A stretch of DNA of 15,926 bases from Flemingiibacterium sp045632605 (GCA_045632605.1 JAZQXA010000090.1:1-15926); one strand, 5' to 3'; positions 7,175 through 14,730 are shown, counted from the first letter of the stretch. The notes: generated from the letters alone by a model not told the origin. Made by a program: numbers and translations.

Positions 7175-7852
7175 ATGGATAAATATCAGTTAACCGAGCT
7201 GTTTAAAAATACATTTCCCTTTTGGAAAAATCTGAGTGAGGATGACAGAAATAAACTCATACATTCTTCAAATCCCGTCAGCTTTAAAAAGGGCTCAACT
7301 ATCCACGACGGAAACGAATGCACCGGAATAATCCTTGTAAAAACCGGTGAACTGCGCCTTTATATGCTCTCCGACGAGGGCAAGGAAATAACGCTCTACC
7401 GACTTTTTCCGGGAGATATTTGCATTCTCTCCGCTTCATGTGTATTAAATTCTATTACATTTGATGTATTCATCGATGCGGAATCTGACAGCGAATGTGT
7501 TGTTGTCGGCGGATGTGCGCTCGAGGAACTGTCGCGCCGAATTCCCGATGTGAAAATTTACACGCTCGAAACCGCACTGGGGCGTTTTTCCGACGTAATG
7601 TGGGTCATGCAGCAGATTTTGTTCATGAGCATGGACAAGCGGCTTGCAATTTTCCTGCTTGATGAAGCAGCAAAAAACGGAAACGACACCGTAAAACTGA
7701 CTCACGAGCAAATCGCCAAATACATGGGATCTGCCCGTGAGGTCGTATCAAGAATGTTAAAATACTTTTCCTCCGAAGGAATTATAGAGTCATCACGAAG
7801 CGGCGGAATCAAAATCACCGACAAGCGCCGGCTTCGCGAATTAACCCTCTAA
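7175..7852 (+). CDS. Crp/Fnr-family transcriptional regulator, probable thioredoxin-system activator
   Basis: A 225-residue DNA-binding regulator. The N-terminal cyclic-nucleotide-type beta-roll (about 15-115) includes ILVKTGELRLYMLSDEGKE and LFPGD (77-81). The C-terminal winged helix (about 150-222) has LTHEQIAKYMG and recognition helix SAREVVSRMLKYF (186-198). The cAMP phosphate cassette (GE...RSA) is replaced by GDICILSASC (80-89), so cAMP binding is unlikely. Cys83 and Cys89 are six residues apart, and Cys49, Cys108 and Cys114 are also present; the N-terminal four-cysteine iron-sulphur pattern of E. coli FNR is absent. Arg188, Glu189 and Arg193 line up with CRP Arg180, Glu181 and Arg185, which read TGTGA. 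The ATG (7175-7177) follows GAGGTG by four bases. It lies between trxB and trxA and its last 12 bases overlap the end of trxA tail to tail. Redox sensing is an inference. Confidence 0.93.
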   Translation: MDKYQLTELFKNTFPFWKNLSEDDRNKLIHSSNPVSFKKGSTIHDGNECTGIILVKTGELRLYMLSDEGKEITLYRLFPGDICILSASCVLNSITFDVFIDAESDSECVVVGGCALEELSRRIPDVKIYTLETALGRFSDVMWVMQQILFMSMDKRLAIFLLDEAAKNGNDTVKLTHEQIAKYMGSAREVVSRMLKYFSSEGIIESSRSGGIKITDKRRLRELTL

Positions 7853-8149
7853 CATTGCAAGGATTTTCGCCTTCGGCTGTGCCCCGACAGCCTGATTTAC
7901 GATTTCACCGTTTTTCAGAACAACAAGCGTCGGAATGCTCATAACGCCAAACTCACTTGCAAGCTCTGCCTCCGAATCGACATTCACTTTGCCGACAACA
8001 ATGTCGTCACGTTCCTCTGCAATTTCGTCAACAAGGGGCGAAACCATGCGGCAAGGTCCGCACCAATCTGCGTAAAAGTCAAGCAAAACAGGCTTATCGC
8101 TATTCTTAACCGAATCAAAATTATTTTTATTTACACTTAAAACTGACAT
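7841..8149 (-). CDS. trxA: Thioredoxin
   Basis: Small cytoplasmic dithiol carrier that reduces protein disulfides and supplies electrons to reductases; it is recharged by the product of trxB nearby. The 102-residue protein has the classical active site ADWCGPCRM (27-35, Cys30 and Cys33), the buried aspartate region LLDFYADW and the cis-proline loop SIPT (71-74, Pro73). Length and spacing are standard. The ATG at 8147-8149 is preceded by AAGGAGA at normal distance; an in-frame ATG 16 codons upstream has no ribosome site and would place the promoter inside the gene. The stop codon overlaps the convergent regulator gene by 12 bases, with no terminator between them. The promoter is an extended -10 with the Crp-type operator 22 bases further upstream. 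Confidence 0.97.
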   Translation of the reverse strand: MSVLSVNKNNFDSVKNSDKPVLLDFYADWCGPCRMVSPLVDEIAEERDDIVVGKVNVDSEAELASEFGVMSIPTLVVLKNGEIVNQAVGAQPKAKILAMLEG

Positions 8150-8187
8150 TTTAATATCTCCTTTCGGGTGTTTGTTTTTACGTTTAT

Positions 8188-8196
8188 ATTCTACCA
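8188..8196 (-). promoter_or_regulatory. Extended -10 promoter of trxA
   Basis: Minus strand TGGTAGAAT with no recognisable -35. Predicted start near 8181, about 32 bases before the ATG. Same architecture as the trxB promoter. Confidence 0.65.
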
Positions 8197-8215
8197 CTTT
8201 TTTATGCGTTCATTC

Positions 8216-8230
8216 TGTGATTTAGTCACA
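8216..8230. promoter_or_regulatory. Crp-type operator upstream of trxA
   Basis: TGTGAT-TTA-GTCACA, inverted repeat TGTGA-N5-TCACA centred about 42 bases upstream of the predicted trxA start. Twin of the site at 7082-7096. The bases 8231-8270 towards the next gene's promoter are AT-rich and hold nothing further I can name. Confidence 0.7.
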
Positions 8231-8273
8231 AATAAACGCATATTTTTTTGCGGTGTTTTTTTGTAGAAAAGTA

Positions 8274-8302
8274 TTGACTTTCATGGGTGTATATGATACA
8301 AT
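8274..8302 (+). promoter_or_regulatory. Promoter of the paired glycosidase-like genes
   Basis: TTGACT (8274-8279), 17-base spacer, TACAAT (8297-8302), preceded by ATATGA. Start near 8309, leader about 45 bases. Confidence 0.75.
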
Positions 8303-8353
8303 ATCCGTAAAATATTCGTAAGATTACCTAATATTACTAAGGAGAAAACAGTT

Positions 8354-10297
8354 ATGTACAAGTATACCGTTCCGATCGGCAACCTGATGCTTTACCACGC
8401 AGACCGCAAAAAAGTTGTCGAAACCATGCGAGAAATGGGAGTCAGCCGTATAATGCTCTGCAATGCGAGCTATTATTTTGAGCCTGAAAAAAAGAATATA
8501 TTTTTTGATGCACTCAAGGATAACTGCGAGTATCTGAAAGCCGAAGGCTTTGAAGTCGGATATTGGGTATGGACATTTATGGACGCACGTAAAAATTCCA
8601 AATTTGTACGTATGCGCATTCCGTCCGGTGAAGAATCAGTTCAGTCAATTTGTCCTTCCGACCCAAATTTCAGAAAATTTGCAGCAGATTACATTTGCGA
8701 TGTTGCAAAATGCGGCGTTGAGCTTATCATGTACGATGACGATTTCCGTTATGGTAATCTTCAGGGTAGTGTCGGATGCGTTTGCGACAATCACCTTGCA
8801 TATATGAGCGAAATTCTCGGAGAAAAAGTTACGCTCGAAACGCTTGACGGCAAGCTTTTTGCCGGCGGTGCGAACAAATACCGTTCTGCATGGATTGAAT
8901 CAAAAAGACATTTTTTTGAGCTTTTCGCAAGTGATATGAGAGCGGCTCTCGATAAGGTTGCCCCTCATGTCCGGCTTGGCTTCTGCGCTTCATACTGTTC
9001 TTGGAACCAGGATGGAATCACCCCCTATGAACTTTCGAAAATTCTTGCAGGAAATACTAAGCCGTTCTTCCGTCTTTGTGGCGCACCGTTCTGGGCTTCT
9101 CTGAATATCATCTCCGACCACACTCTTCCCGATGTAATCGAATTTGCAAGGCTACAACTGAGCTTCAGAAGTGAAGAAGACCAAAACACCGAGGTATTCA
9201 GCGAAGGCGATACATGGCCGCGTCCGCGCTGGAAATGCCCTGCAAATTATCTTGAAAGCTTCGATCAGGCGCTTCGAATCAGCGGAGAACCAGACGGTAT
9301 TATGAAATATACAATGGAATATATTTCCTCTGAAAATTACGAAACCGGATTCAATAAACGGCACCTTAAAAATCTTCCGCTTTACAAAAAGATGGATGAG
9401 ATGTTTGCAGACAAAGAATGTATCGGTATACGAGTTTTCGAGTATCCTTGTACATATGAAAATACTGATGTTCCCGCGCATATTACAAACTCAAGAGATC
9501 TTGAGTTCACCGCATTGCCGTATGCATCACGTATGCTTGCGGCAGCAAACATCCCGATATCCTATAAAGCCACCGATACTGTTGGAATAGTCTTCGGCGA
9601 AAACGCAAAATACATTCCGCTTGAGGCAGCTAAAAACGGTCTTATTCTCGATGCAAAAGCTGCTGAAATTCTCACCGAGCGCGGAATCGACGTAGGACTT
9701 AAGAAAAAGGGTGACAGATTCAAGGTAATTATTGAGAATTTCACTGAAAACAATGAGCTTTTAAATGTCGACGGCACATTTGCGTACGAAATGACTTTAA
9801 ATAACGGCGCAAAGGTTGAAAGTATGTTTATAACCTACGATTGTTCGGGGATGCGTGTATCATATCCGGCAAAAAACATGGCATATGACGACGATCTCAA
9901 AAAGATTGTCGGCTCATATACATACGAAAATGCTAACGGAGAAAAGTTTCTCGTATTCGCATTTGACGGCGGAGCTATGCCGGATGTAATTTACAAACCG
10001 TATGCGAGAATGAATCAACTCAAAAAAATCATCCCTTTCCTCGGCAAAACGTGTGGTCTCACTATTTGCACCGAGCCTTACCTCTACACAATAGTGAAAC
10101 GTAATGGCACTAAAGTTGCAATCGCTCTTTGGAATTTCATTGCCGACCCGATTGACGAGCCTTACATCACCATCGAAAACAAGAATGCAAAAATCGTTTC
10201 CACCATCGGATGCGAAGCAACGCTTTGCGACGGCGTTATAAAGCTCTCGCGCATCGAGCCGTACGGCTTTGCCGCTGTGGAATACGAAACAATATAA
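8354..10297 (+). CDS. Putative glycoside hydrolase, distantly GH42-like (first paralogue)
   Basis: A 647-residue protein without signal peptide or membrane segment, so cytoplasmic. I do not recognise a named family with certainty. The first 340 or so residues look like a TIM barrel: IMYDDDFRYG (125-134) with acidic candidates Asp128-130, then GCVCDNHL (141-148), whose C-x-C-x2-H resembles the zinc-binding C-x-C-x2-C of GH42 beta-galactosidases, WIESKRHFFELF, GFCASYCSWNQDG (209-221), and VFSEGDTWPRPRW (281-293) with Glu284 as a possible catalytic residue. Residues about 385-450, including NGLILDAKAAEILTERG, resemble the GH42 trimerisation domain. The C-terminus is probably a beta-sandwich. GGAG (8341-8344) lies nine bases before the ATG. 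The next gene is a tandem paralogue 29 bases downstream under the same promoter. Substrate unknown; an enzymatically inactive sugar-binding role is possible. Confidence 0.6.
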   Translation: MYKYTVPIGNLMLYHADRKKVVETMREMGVSRIMLCNASYYFEPEKKNIFFDALKDNCEYLKAEGFEVGYWVWTFMDARKNSKFVRMRIPSGEESVQSICPSDPNFRKFAADYICDVAKCGVELIMYDDDFRYGNLQGSVGCVCDNHLAYMSEILGEKVTLETLDGKLFAGGANKYRSAWIESKRHFFELFASDMRAALDKVAPHVRLGFCASYCSWNQDGITPYELSKILAGNTKPFFRLCGAPFWASLNIISDHTLPDVIEFARLQLSFRSEEDQNTEVFSEGDTWPRPRWKCPANYLESFDQALRISGEPDGIMKYTMEYISSENYETGFNKRHLKNLPLYKKMDEMFADKECIGIRVFEYPCTYENTDVPAHITNSRDLEFTALPYASRMLAAANIPISYKATDTVGIVFGENAKYIPLEAAKNGLILDAKAAEILTERGIDVGLKKKGDRFKVIIENFTENNELLNVDGTFAYEMTLNNGAKVESMFITYDCSGMRVSYPAKNMAYDDDLKKIVGSYTYENANGEKFLVFAFDGGAMPDVIYKPYARMNQLKKIIPFLGKTCGLTICTEPYLYTIVKRNGTKVAIALWNFIADPIDEPYITIENKNAKIVSTIGCEATLCDGVIKLSRIEPYGFAAVEYETI

Positions 10298-10313
10298 ATG
10301 AAACAATATAAAT
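10286..10313. repeat. 14-bp tandem direct duplication at a gene junction
   Basis: GAAACAATATAAAT occurs twice back to back (10286-10299 and 10300-10313). The first copy contains the last codons and stop of the upstream paralogue; the second sits in the spacer just before the ribosome site of the downstream paralogue. Confidence 0.9.
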
Positions 10314-10326
10314 TAAGGAGAAAACT

Positions 10327-12279
10327 ATGTACACATACACCGTACCGCTCAGTACGCCCTTGCTCGATCACTCTGACAGAGAAAATTACCTCAAGCTGCT
10401 GCGCGAAATGAAGGTTGGACGCGTAATGCTCGGAACAGGCCCTTATTTCCATGACGCTGAAAACAGAGCACGCCTCATGGATTCCATAAAGCGAAACTGC
10501 GAATATTTTAAGGCAAACGGATTTGAGGTTGGAGCATGGCTTTGGACTTTCCTTGATCCGCGCGAGGACACGGAGTTTACCCGTATTCTCCTGCCTGACG
10601 GAAGAAAATCAAAACAGTCTGTTTGCCCTTCCGATCCGAATTTCAGAAAATTCGCCGGCGATTATATAGCCGAAATTGCAAAATGCGGTGTTGACCTCAT
10701 AATGTACGATGACGATTTCCGTTACGGTAATCTTGGAGATACCGTCGGATGTGTCTGCGAAAATCACCTTGCATATATGAGTGAAATTCTCGGTGAAACG
10801 GTCACGCTTGAAACTCTCGAAGGCAAGCTTTTTAACGGCGGAGCAAACAAATACCGCAGCGCTTGGATCGAATCGAAAAGACACTTTTTCGAGCTTTTTG
10901 CACGCGACATGAGAGCAGCACTTGACAAGGAAACGCCTCACGTACGTCTTGGTATCTGCGCTTCGTACTGTTCATGGAATCAGGACGGAATCACTCCATA
11001 TGAGCTTACAAAAATCCTCGCCGGAAACACCCGTCCCTTCTTCCGTATGTGCAGTGCACCGTACTGGGCTTCACGAGGCTCAATTGCAAAGCACACAATG
11101 CCTGATGTAATCGAATTTGCAAGACTCCAGCTTGCATTCAGAGGCGAAGAATACAAGGATACCGAGGTATTCAGCGAGGGTGATACATATCCACGTCCGC
11201 GCTGGAGCTGTTCCTCGAATTACCTTGAAAGCTTCGACCATGCGATACGTATAAGCGGCGGCTCACAGGGTATACTCAAATATTCGATTGACTATATTTC
11301 CTCAAGCAAATATGAAACCGGTTATAATGACCGCCATATCAAAAATCTTCCCCTTTGCGAGAAGATGGACGAAATGTTTGCAGACAAGGAATGCATCGGC
11401 GTACGCGTTTTTCAGTATATGAAAAACTACGAAAACACTGATGTTCCCGAATATATCGACAAGCCCAACAAGCTCGAACACACAGACCTTCCCTTTGCAT
11501 CACGTATGCTTTCGGCGGCAAATATTCCGGTGGCTTACGGCGAGGGTGACACTGTTGGAATGGTCTTTGGCGAAAACGCAAAGTATATTCCGCTTGAAGC
11601 ACTCAAAAACGGACTTATTCTCGATGCAAGAGCAGCTGAAATTCTCACCGCACGCGGTGTAGATGTGGGACTTGTAAAAAAAGGCGACAGAGTAAAAGTA
11701 GCTCTCGAAAACTTCTCTGTCGAGGATGAAAGAATAGCAATCGGCGGCTCATTTGCATATGAGCTTACTGTAAATGCCAATGCAAAAATCGACAGCACAT
11801 TTACGGTTCCGAGCCCCCATGCATCAACGCTCGGCGCACCGACACTCTATACACCCTTTACAGAATATGAAAGCGGCTCGAGAACAATCATCGCTTCATA
11901 TACATATGAAAACGCAAACGGCGAAAAATTCTTTGTATTTGCATTCGACGGCGGACTCATGCCCGAGGTGCTTTACAGAATATATCCAAGAGCCGATCAG
12001 CTCAAGAGAATCATTCCCACTCTTGGCAAATCGTACGGCTTCAGCATTTGCACTTCCCCGTTCCTTTACACGATTGCAAAGCGCGACGGCAACAAAACCG
12101 CAGTTGCCCTTTGGAATTTCATTGCTGACCCGGTTGATGAACCGTTCATCACGCTTGAAAACGGTAATGCAAAAATCGTTTCCACCATCGGATGCGAAGC
12201 AAAACTCTGCAACGGCGTTATAAAGCTTTCCCGCCTTGAGCCTTACGGCTTCGCCGCTGTGGAATATGAAACAAATTAA
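10327..12279 (+). CDS. Putative glycoside hydrolase, distantly GH42-like (second paralogue)
   Basis: A 650-residue tandem paralogue of the preceding gene, by eye about 70 percent identical and aligned without gaps through at least residue 290. The same landmarks are kept: IMYDDDFRYG (125-134), GCVCENHL (141-148), CASYCSWNQDG (211-221), VFSEGDTYPRPRW (281-293, Glu284) and NGLILDARAAEILTARG. No signal peptide. The two proteins differ most around residues 485-520, between the trimerisation-like domain and the C-terminal sandwich, where this copy has a Ser/Pro/Thr-rich stretch (VPSPHASTLGAPTLYTPF). AAGGAG precedes the ATG by eight to nine bases. Same operon as the first paralogue, ended by a strong terminator at 12293. 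The pair may form a hetero-oligomer or have diverged in linkage specificity; function is inferred from fold hints only. Confidence 0.6.
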   Translation: MYTYTVPLSTPLLDHSDRENYLKLLREMKVGRVMLGTGPYFHDAENRARLMDSIKRNCEYFKANGFEVGAWLWTFLDPREDTEFTRILLPDGRKSKQSVCPSDPNFRKFAGDYIAEIAKCGVDLIMYDDDFRYGNLGDTVGCVCENHLAYMSEILGETVTLETLEGKLFNGGANKYRSAWIESKRHFFELFARDMRAALDKETPHVRLGICASYCSWNQDGITPYELTKILAGNTRPFFRMCSAPYWASRGSIAKHTMPDVIEFARLQLAFRGEEYKDTEVFSEGDTYPRPRWSCSSNYLESFDHAIRISGGSQGILKYSIDYISSSKYETGYNDRHIKNLPLCEKMDEMFADKECIGVRVFQYMKNYENTDVPEYIDKPNKLEHTDLPFASRMLSAANIPVAYGEGDTVGMVFGENAKYIPLEALKNGLILDARAAEILTARGVDVGLVKKGDRVKVALENFSVEDERIAIGGSFAYELTVNANAKIDSTFTVPSPHASTLGAPTLYTPFTEYESGSRTIIASYTYENANGEKFFVFAFDGGLMPEVLYRIYPRADQLKRIIPTLGKSYGFSICTSPFLYTIAKRDGNKTAVALWNFIADPVDEPFITLENGNAKIVSTIGCEAKLCNGVIKLSRLEPYGFAAVEYETN

Positions 12280-12292
12280 GGCATATAAACCC

Positions 12293-12335
12293 AAAGCTCT
12301 CCTCGTTTTTGAGGAGAGCTTTTTCGTTTCTTTTT
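12293..12335 (+). terminator. Intrinsic terminator of the paired glycosidase-like operon
   Basis: AAAGCTCTCCTC (12293-12304) pairs with GAGGAGAGCTTT (12311-12322), loop GTTTTT, followed by TTCGTTTCTTTTT. It lies 13 bases past the stop. The downstream aminotransferase gene, on the other strand, converges here and has no separate terminator that I can see. Confidence 0.88.
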
Positions 12336-12366
12336 CCTAATTTTACACCGAATTGCTTATTGCAAA

Positions 12367-13665
12367 TTACTTGATATTTCTCTTGAAAACAGGATTTACT
12401 CTTGCGCCTTCGGGAAGAATTCCGTCAACGCTGTCGTTGTCAATTGCCTTTCTGATTTCTGCAAATGCGCAGTCAACGGCGGCAAGATACTTCTTAACGT
12501 CATCCTCGGTATGCGAGAACGAAATGTTTGTAATTGCCTGGCAGAGAATACCGTTTTCAAGCATATTTTTTGCGAAGATAGAGTGAATGTCGAGATAGTT
12601 GAGCGAACCAACGTCATCAAATGCAACACCGCAGTGTGTAGCGAGACCGCTTACTGAAACAGCCGCACCGACACCGTACTTTTCAACGCGCTCCTTGAGT
12701 CCGTCGAGCAGCATTGAACCGAGCTTCCAAGCGTGACCCATTACGTCCTTTTCCTGCATTTCCTTAATGGTTGCAAGTGCGCCCGCCATGGAGATAGCAT
12801 CGCCGCCAAAGGTCATGGAAATGAATACACCCTGCTCAATGAGGCTAATAATTTCTCTCTTGCCCGCAACAAAAGACAATGACATACCGTTTGCACAGCC
12901 CTTACCGTAAGATGCCATATCAGGAGTTACGCCGTAATATTCGCTTGCGCCGCCGATTGCATATCTGAATCCACTAACAACCTCGTCGAAGATTGCAACA
13001 GCGCCGTGCTTGTGTGCAGTGTCGATTACAGCCTGAAGATATTCCTTGGTGGTACCGTTGGACTGAATCGGCTCCATGATAACAGCCGCATACTCTCCGG
13101 GGTGAGCCGCAAGAAGATTTTCGAGCGAATCGAGATCGTTATATTTAAAGGTCTTTGTAAGTTCACACACTGCCTTCGGTACACCCTTGTTGTTTGCAGA
13201 AGCGCCGATGGACCAATCGTGCATACCGTGATAGCCGCACATTGCAACGCGCTCACGTCCGGTGTAAGCTCTTGCAAGTCTGATTGCAGCCGTGGTGGCA
13301 TCGCTGCCGTTTTTAACAAACTTAACCATCTCGGCGCAAGGGATAACTTCAACAAGCTTTTCTGCAAGCTCACACTCAACCGGAGCCTGAGTCGAGAAAA
13401 TAATACCTTTGTTGAGCTGTTCGATAACAGCATTATTTACTGCGGGATAATTGTAGCCCAGAGTTATCGGACCAAGGCAGCAGATAAAGTCTATGAATTC
13501 ATTTCCGTCGACATCATAAACCTTTGAACCTTCAGCATGGTCAATAAACATTGGTGCAGCACCGGGCATGAAATATCGATAGCTCTTACTAAATGTCTGC
13601 GCAGCAAGAGGTGCTACCTTTATTTCTCTTTCAACAAGTGCATTGCTTTTTTCAAAAGATCTCAT
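12367..13665 (-). CDS. Class III PLP-dependent aminotransferase, glutamate-1-semialdehyde aminomutase-like
   Basis: A 432-residue pyridoxal-phosphate enzyme of fold type I, closest in overall pattern to HemL (glutamate-1-semialdehyde 2,1-aminomutase). Visible: FVKNGSDATTAAIRLARAYT (116-135, phosphate-binding GSDA), YHGMHDW (145-151), IMEPIQSNG (196-204), FDEVVSGFR (226-234, Asp227) and the cofactor lysine in SYGKGCANGMSLSFVAG (252-268, Lys255). HemL proper reads GKVIGGGMPVGA here, so this copy departs at the active site. It also lacks any tetrapyrrole neighbour and sits beside an AraC regulator and sugar-type genes. HemL-like relatives act on amino sugars or amino acids in other settings, so the substrate is open. 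The start ATG (13663-13665) has AAGGAG eight bases upstream; the ATG five bases earlier meets a stop after two codons. It has its own consensus promoter, divergent from the AraC gene. Confidence 0.87.
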   Translation of the reverse strand: MRSFEKSNALVEREIKVAPLAAQTFSKSYRYFMPGAAPMFIDHAEGSKVYDVDGNEFIDFICCLGPITLGYNYPAVNNAVIEQLNKGIIFSTQAPVECELAEKLVEVIPCAEMVKFVKNGSDATTAAIRLARAYTGRERVAMCGYHGMHDWSIGASANNKGVPKAVCELTKTFKYNDLDSLENLLAAHPGEYAAVIMEPIQSNGTTKEYLQAVIDTAHKHGAVAIFDEVVSGFRYAIGGASEYYGVTPDMASYGKGCANGMSLSFVAGKREIISLIEQGVFISMTFGGDAISMAGALATIKEMQEKDVMGHAWKLGSMLLDGLKERVEKYGVGAAVSVSGLATHCGVAFDDVGSLNYLDIHSIFAKNMLENGILCQAITNISFSHTEDDVKKYLAAVDCAFAEIRKAIDNDSVDGILPEGARVNPVFKRNIK

Positions 13666-13694
13666 AACATATTCTCCTTATTGGTTTTTATTTT

Positions 13695-13723
13695 ATTATA
13701 TAAAAAATCCATTAATATTTCAA
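13695..13723 (-). promoter_or_regulatory. Promoter of the aminotransferase gene
   Basis: Minus strand TTGAAA (13718-13723), 17-base spacer, TATAAT (13695-13700). Start near 13688, leader about 23 bases. It lies back to back with the AraC promoter in a 163-base divergent spacer. Confidence 0.78.
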
Positions 13724-13776
13724 CGAGCTTTTTCTTCGTTTTTTCAGCAAAAAATGATTGATTTTTTGGATTTATA

Positions 13777-13805
13777 TTGATTTTTCACATTGTTTTTGCT
13801 ATAAT
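13777..13805 (+). promoter_or_regulatory. Promoter of the AraC-family gene, with direct repeats
   Basis: TTGATT (13777-13782), 17-base spacer, TATAAT (13800-13805) with TGC before it. ATTGATTTTT occurs at 13757 and again at 13776, 19 bases apart; the second copy covers the -35. Such paired direct repeats are a common AraC-family binding pattern, so autoregulation is possible. Confidence 0.65.
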
Positions 13806-13828
13806 GGAAGAAAAGGAGCGTGATATGC

Positions 13829-14698
13829 GTGGAAAAGCTTAAGACGGCACTCGGCGATGCGTTATTTGTCGTTGATATTGACTTTCAAAAATTCCTCCCG
13901 GCAAAACACTGGCAAGATACAACCCACTTTCACGTGGACAGTGAGGTTCATATAATACTTAACGGCAACGCACTGATTGAGATTGACGGAAAAGATGTAC
14001 ATATAAATGAGGGAGATATTTGTCTGCTTGCTCCGAGATCAAGTCATTATCCAAAAAATTACAGCGATACACTTGAAAAAACAAATTTCTCGTTCAGTCT
14101 GACACAGAATTATAATTACAGCAGAAACACAAAGAACTTTTCCGAATATGTATATTACGGTAATATTTTCAAATCGGTCAGCGAATATTTTATAATAAAC
14201 GATGCAGAACTCTTAAATATAGTCAAAGCACTTTTGAAAGAAGAATTCACAAGCGAAAACGAGCATATTTACAAAGCGTTGCTGTCTGTTTTTTTCATAA
14301 CGCTTGCAAAACGAATTAAAGAACATCACCTTCCATATAAAGAGCAGGTAATCCGCGGTGTGTCGGAAAGTGAAAACAGCTTCAGGCAACGAAAAACTGT
14401 GGAGGAATTTTTTCAAAAAAGATATAATGAGGAAATAAGCATCGAGGACTTGGCAAAAGAGCTGTGTCTGTCAGTTCCACAGACTCACAGAACTGTCAAA
14501 AGGGTTTTTGACGAGGGGTTTAAAAAGACACTCATGAAACAGCGTATTGAGCACGCCTGTATGCTTATAAAACAAGGGAATTTAACACTCATCGAAATTG
14601 CGTACCACTGCGGATATACTTCGTATAACGGATTTTTGTCCGCCTTCAAAAACTATATCGGAAAAACTCCGAAAGAATATGAAAAATCCGTGCGGTGA
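13829..14698 (+). CDS. AraC-family transcriptional regulator with cupin sensor domain
   Basis: A 289-residue ligand-responsive regulator. The N-terminal AraC-type cupin (about 20-100) contains HFHVDSEVHIILNGNALIE and NEGDICLLAPRSSHYP, where a small molecule, often a sugar, would bind. The C-terminal double helix-turn-helix (about 190-286) has ISIEDLAKELCLSVPQTHRT as first HTH and LTLIEIAYHCGYTSYNGFLS as second, then the family's closing FKNYIGKTPKEYEKS. The start is taken as GTG (13829-13831), ten bases after AGGAG (13814-13818). A GTG at 13820 touches the ribosome site, and the better-spaced ATG at 13825 is out of frame and stops after five codons. It is divergent from the aminotransferase and has its own promoter and terminator. 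It probably controls the aminotransferase and possibly the glycosidase-like genes around it; the ligand is not predictable. Confidence 0.92.
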   Translation: MEKLKTALGDALFVVDIDFQKFLPAKHWQDTTHFHVDSEVHIILNGNALIEIDGKDVHINEGDICLLAPRSSHYPKNYSDTLEKTNFSFSLTQNYNYSRNTKNFSEYVYYGNIFKSVSEYFIINDAELLNIVKALLKEEFTSENEHIYKALLSVFFITLAKRIKEHHLPYKEQVIRGVSESENSFRQRKTVEEFFQKRYNEEISIEDLAKELCLSVPQTHRTVKRVFDEGFKKTLMKQRIEHACMLIKQGNLTLIEIAYHCGYTSYNGFLSAFKNYIGKTPKEYEKSVR

Positions 14699-14730
14699 TT
14701 TATTATTAAGCTAAGCAATCAATAAAAGAT

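Noticed and set aside
12367..13665. Naming the aminotransferase hemL
   Set aside because: No tetrapyrrole genes nearby and the active-site lysine region differs from HemL, so only the family is called.
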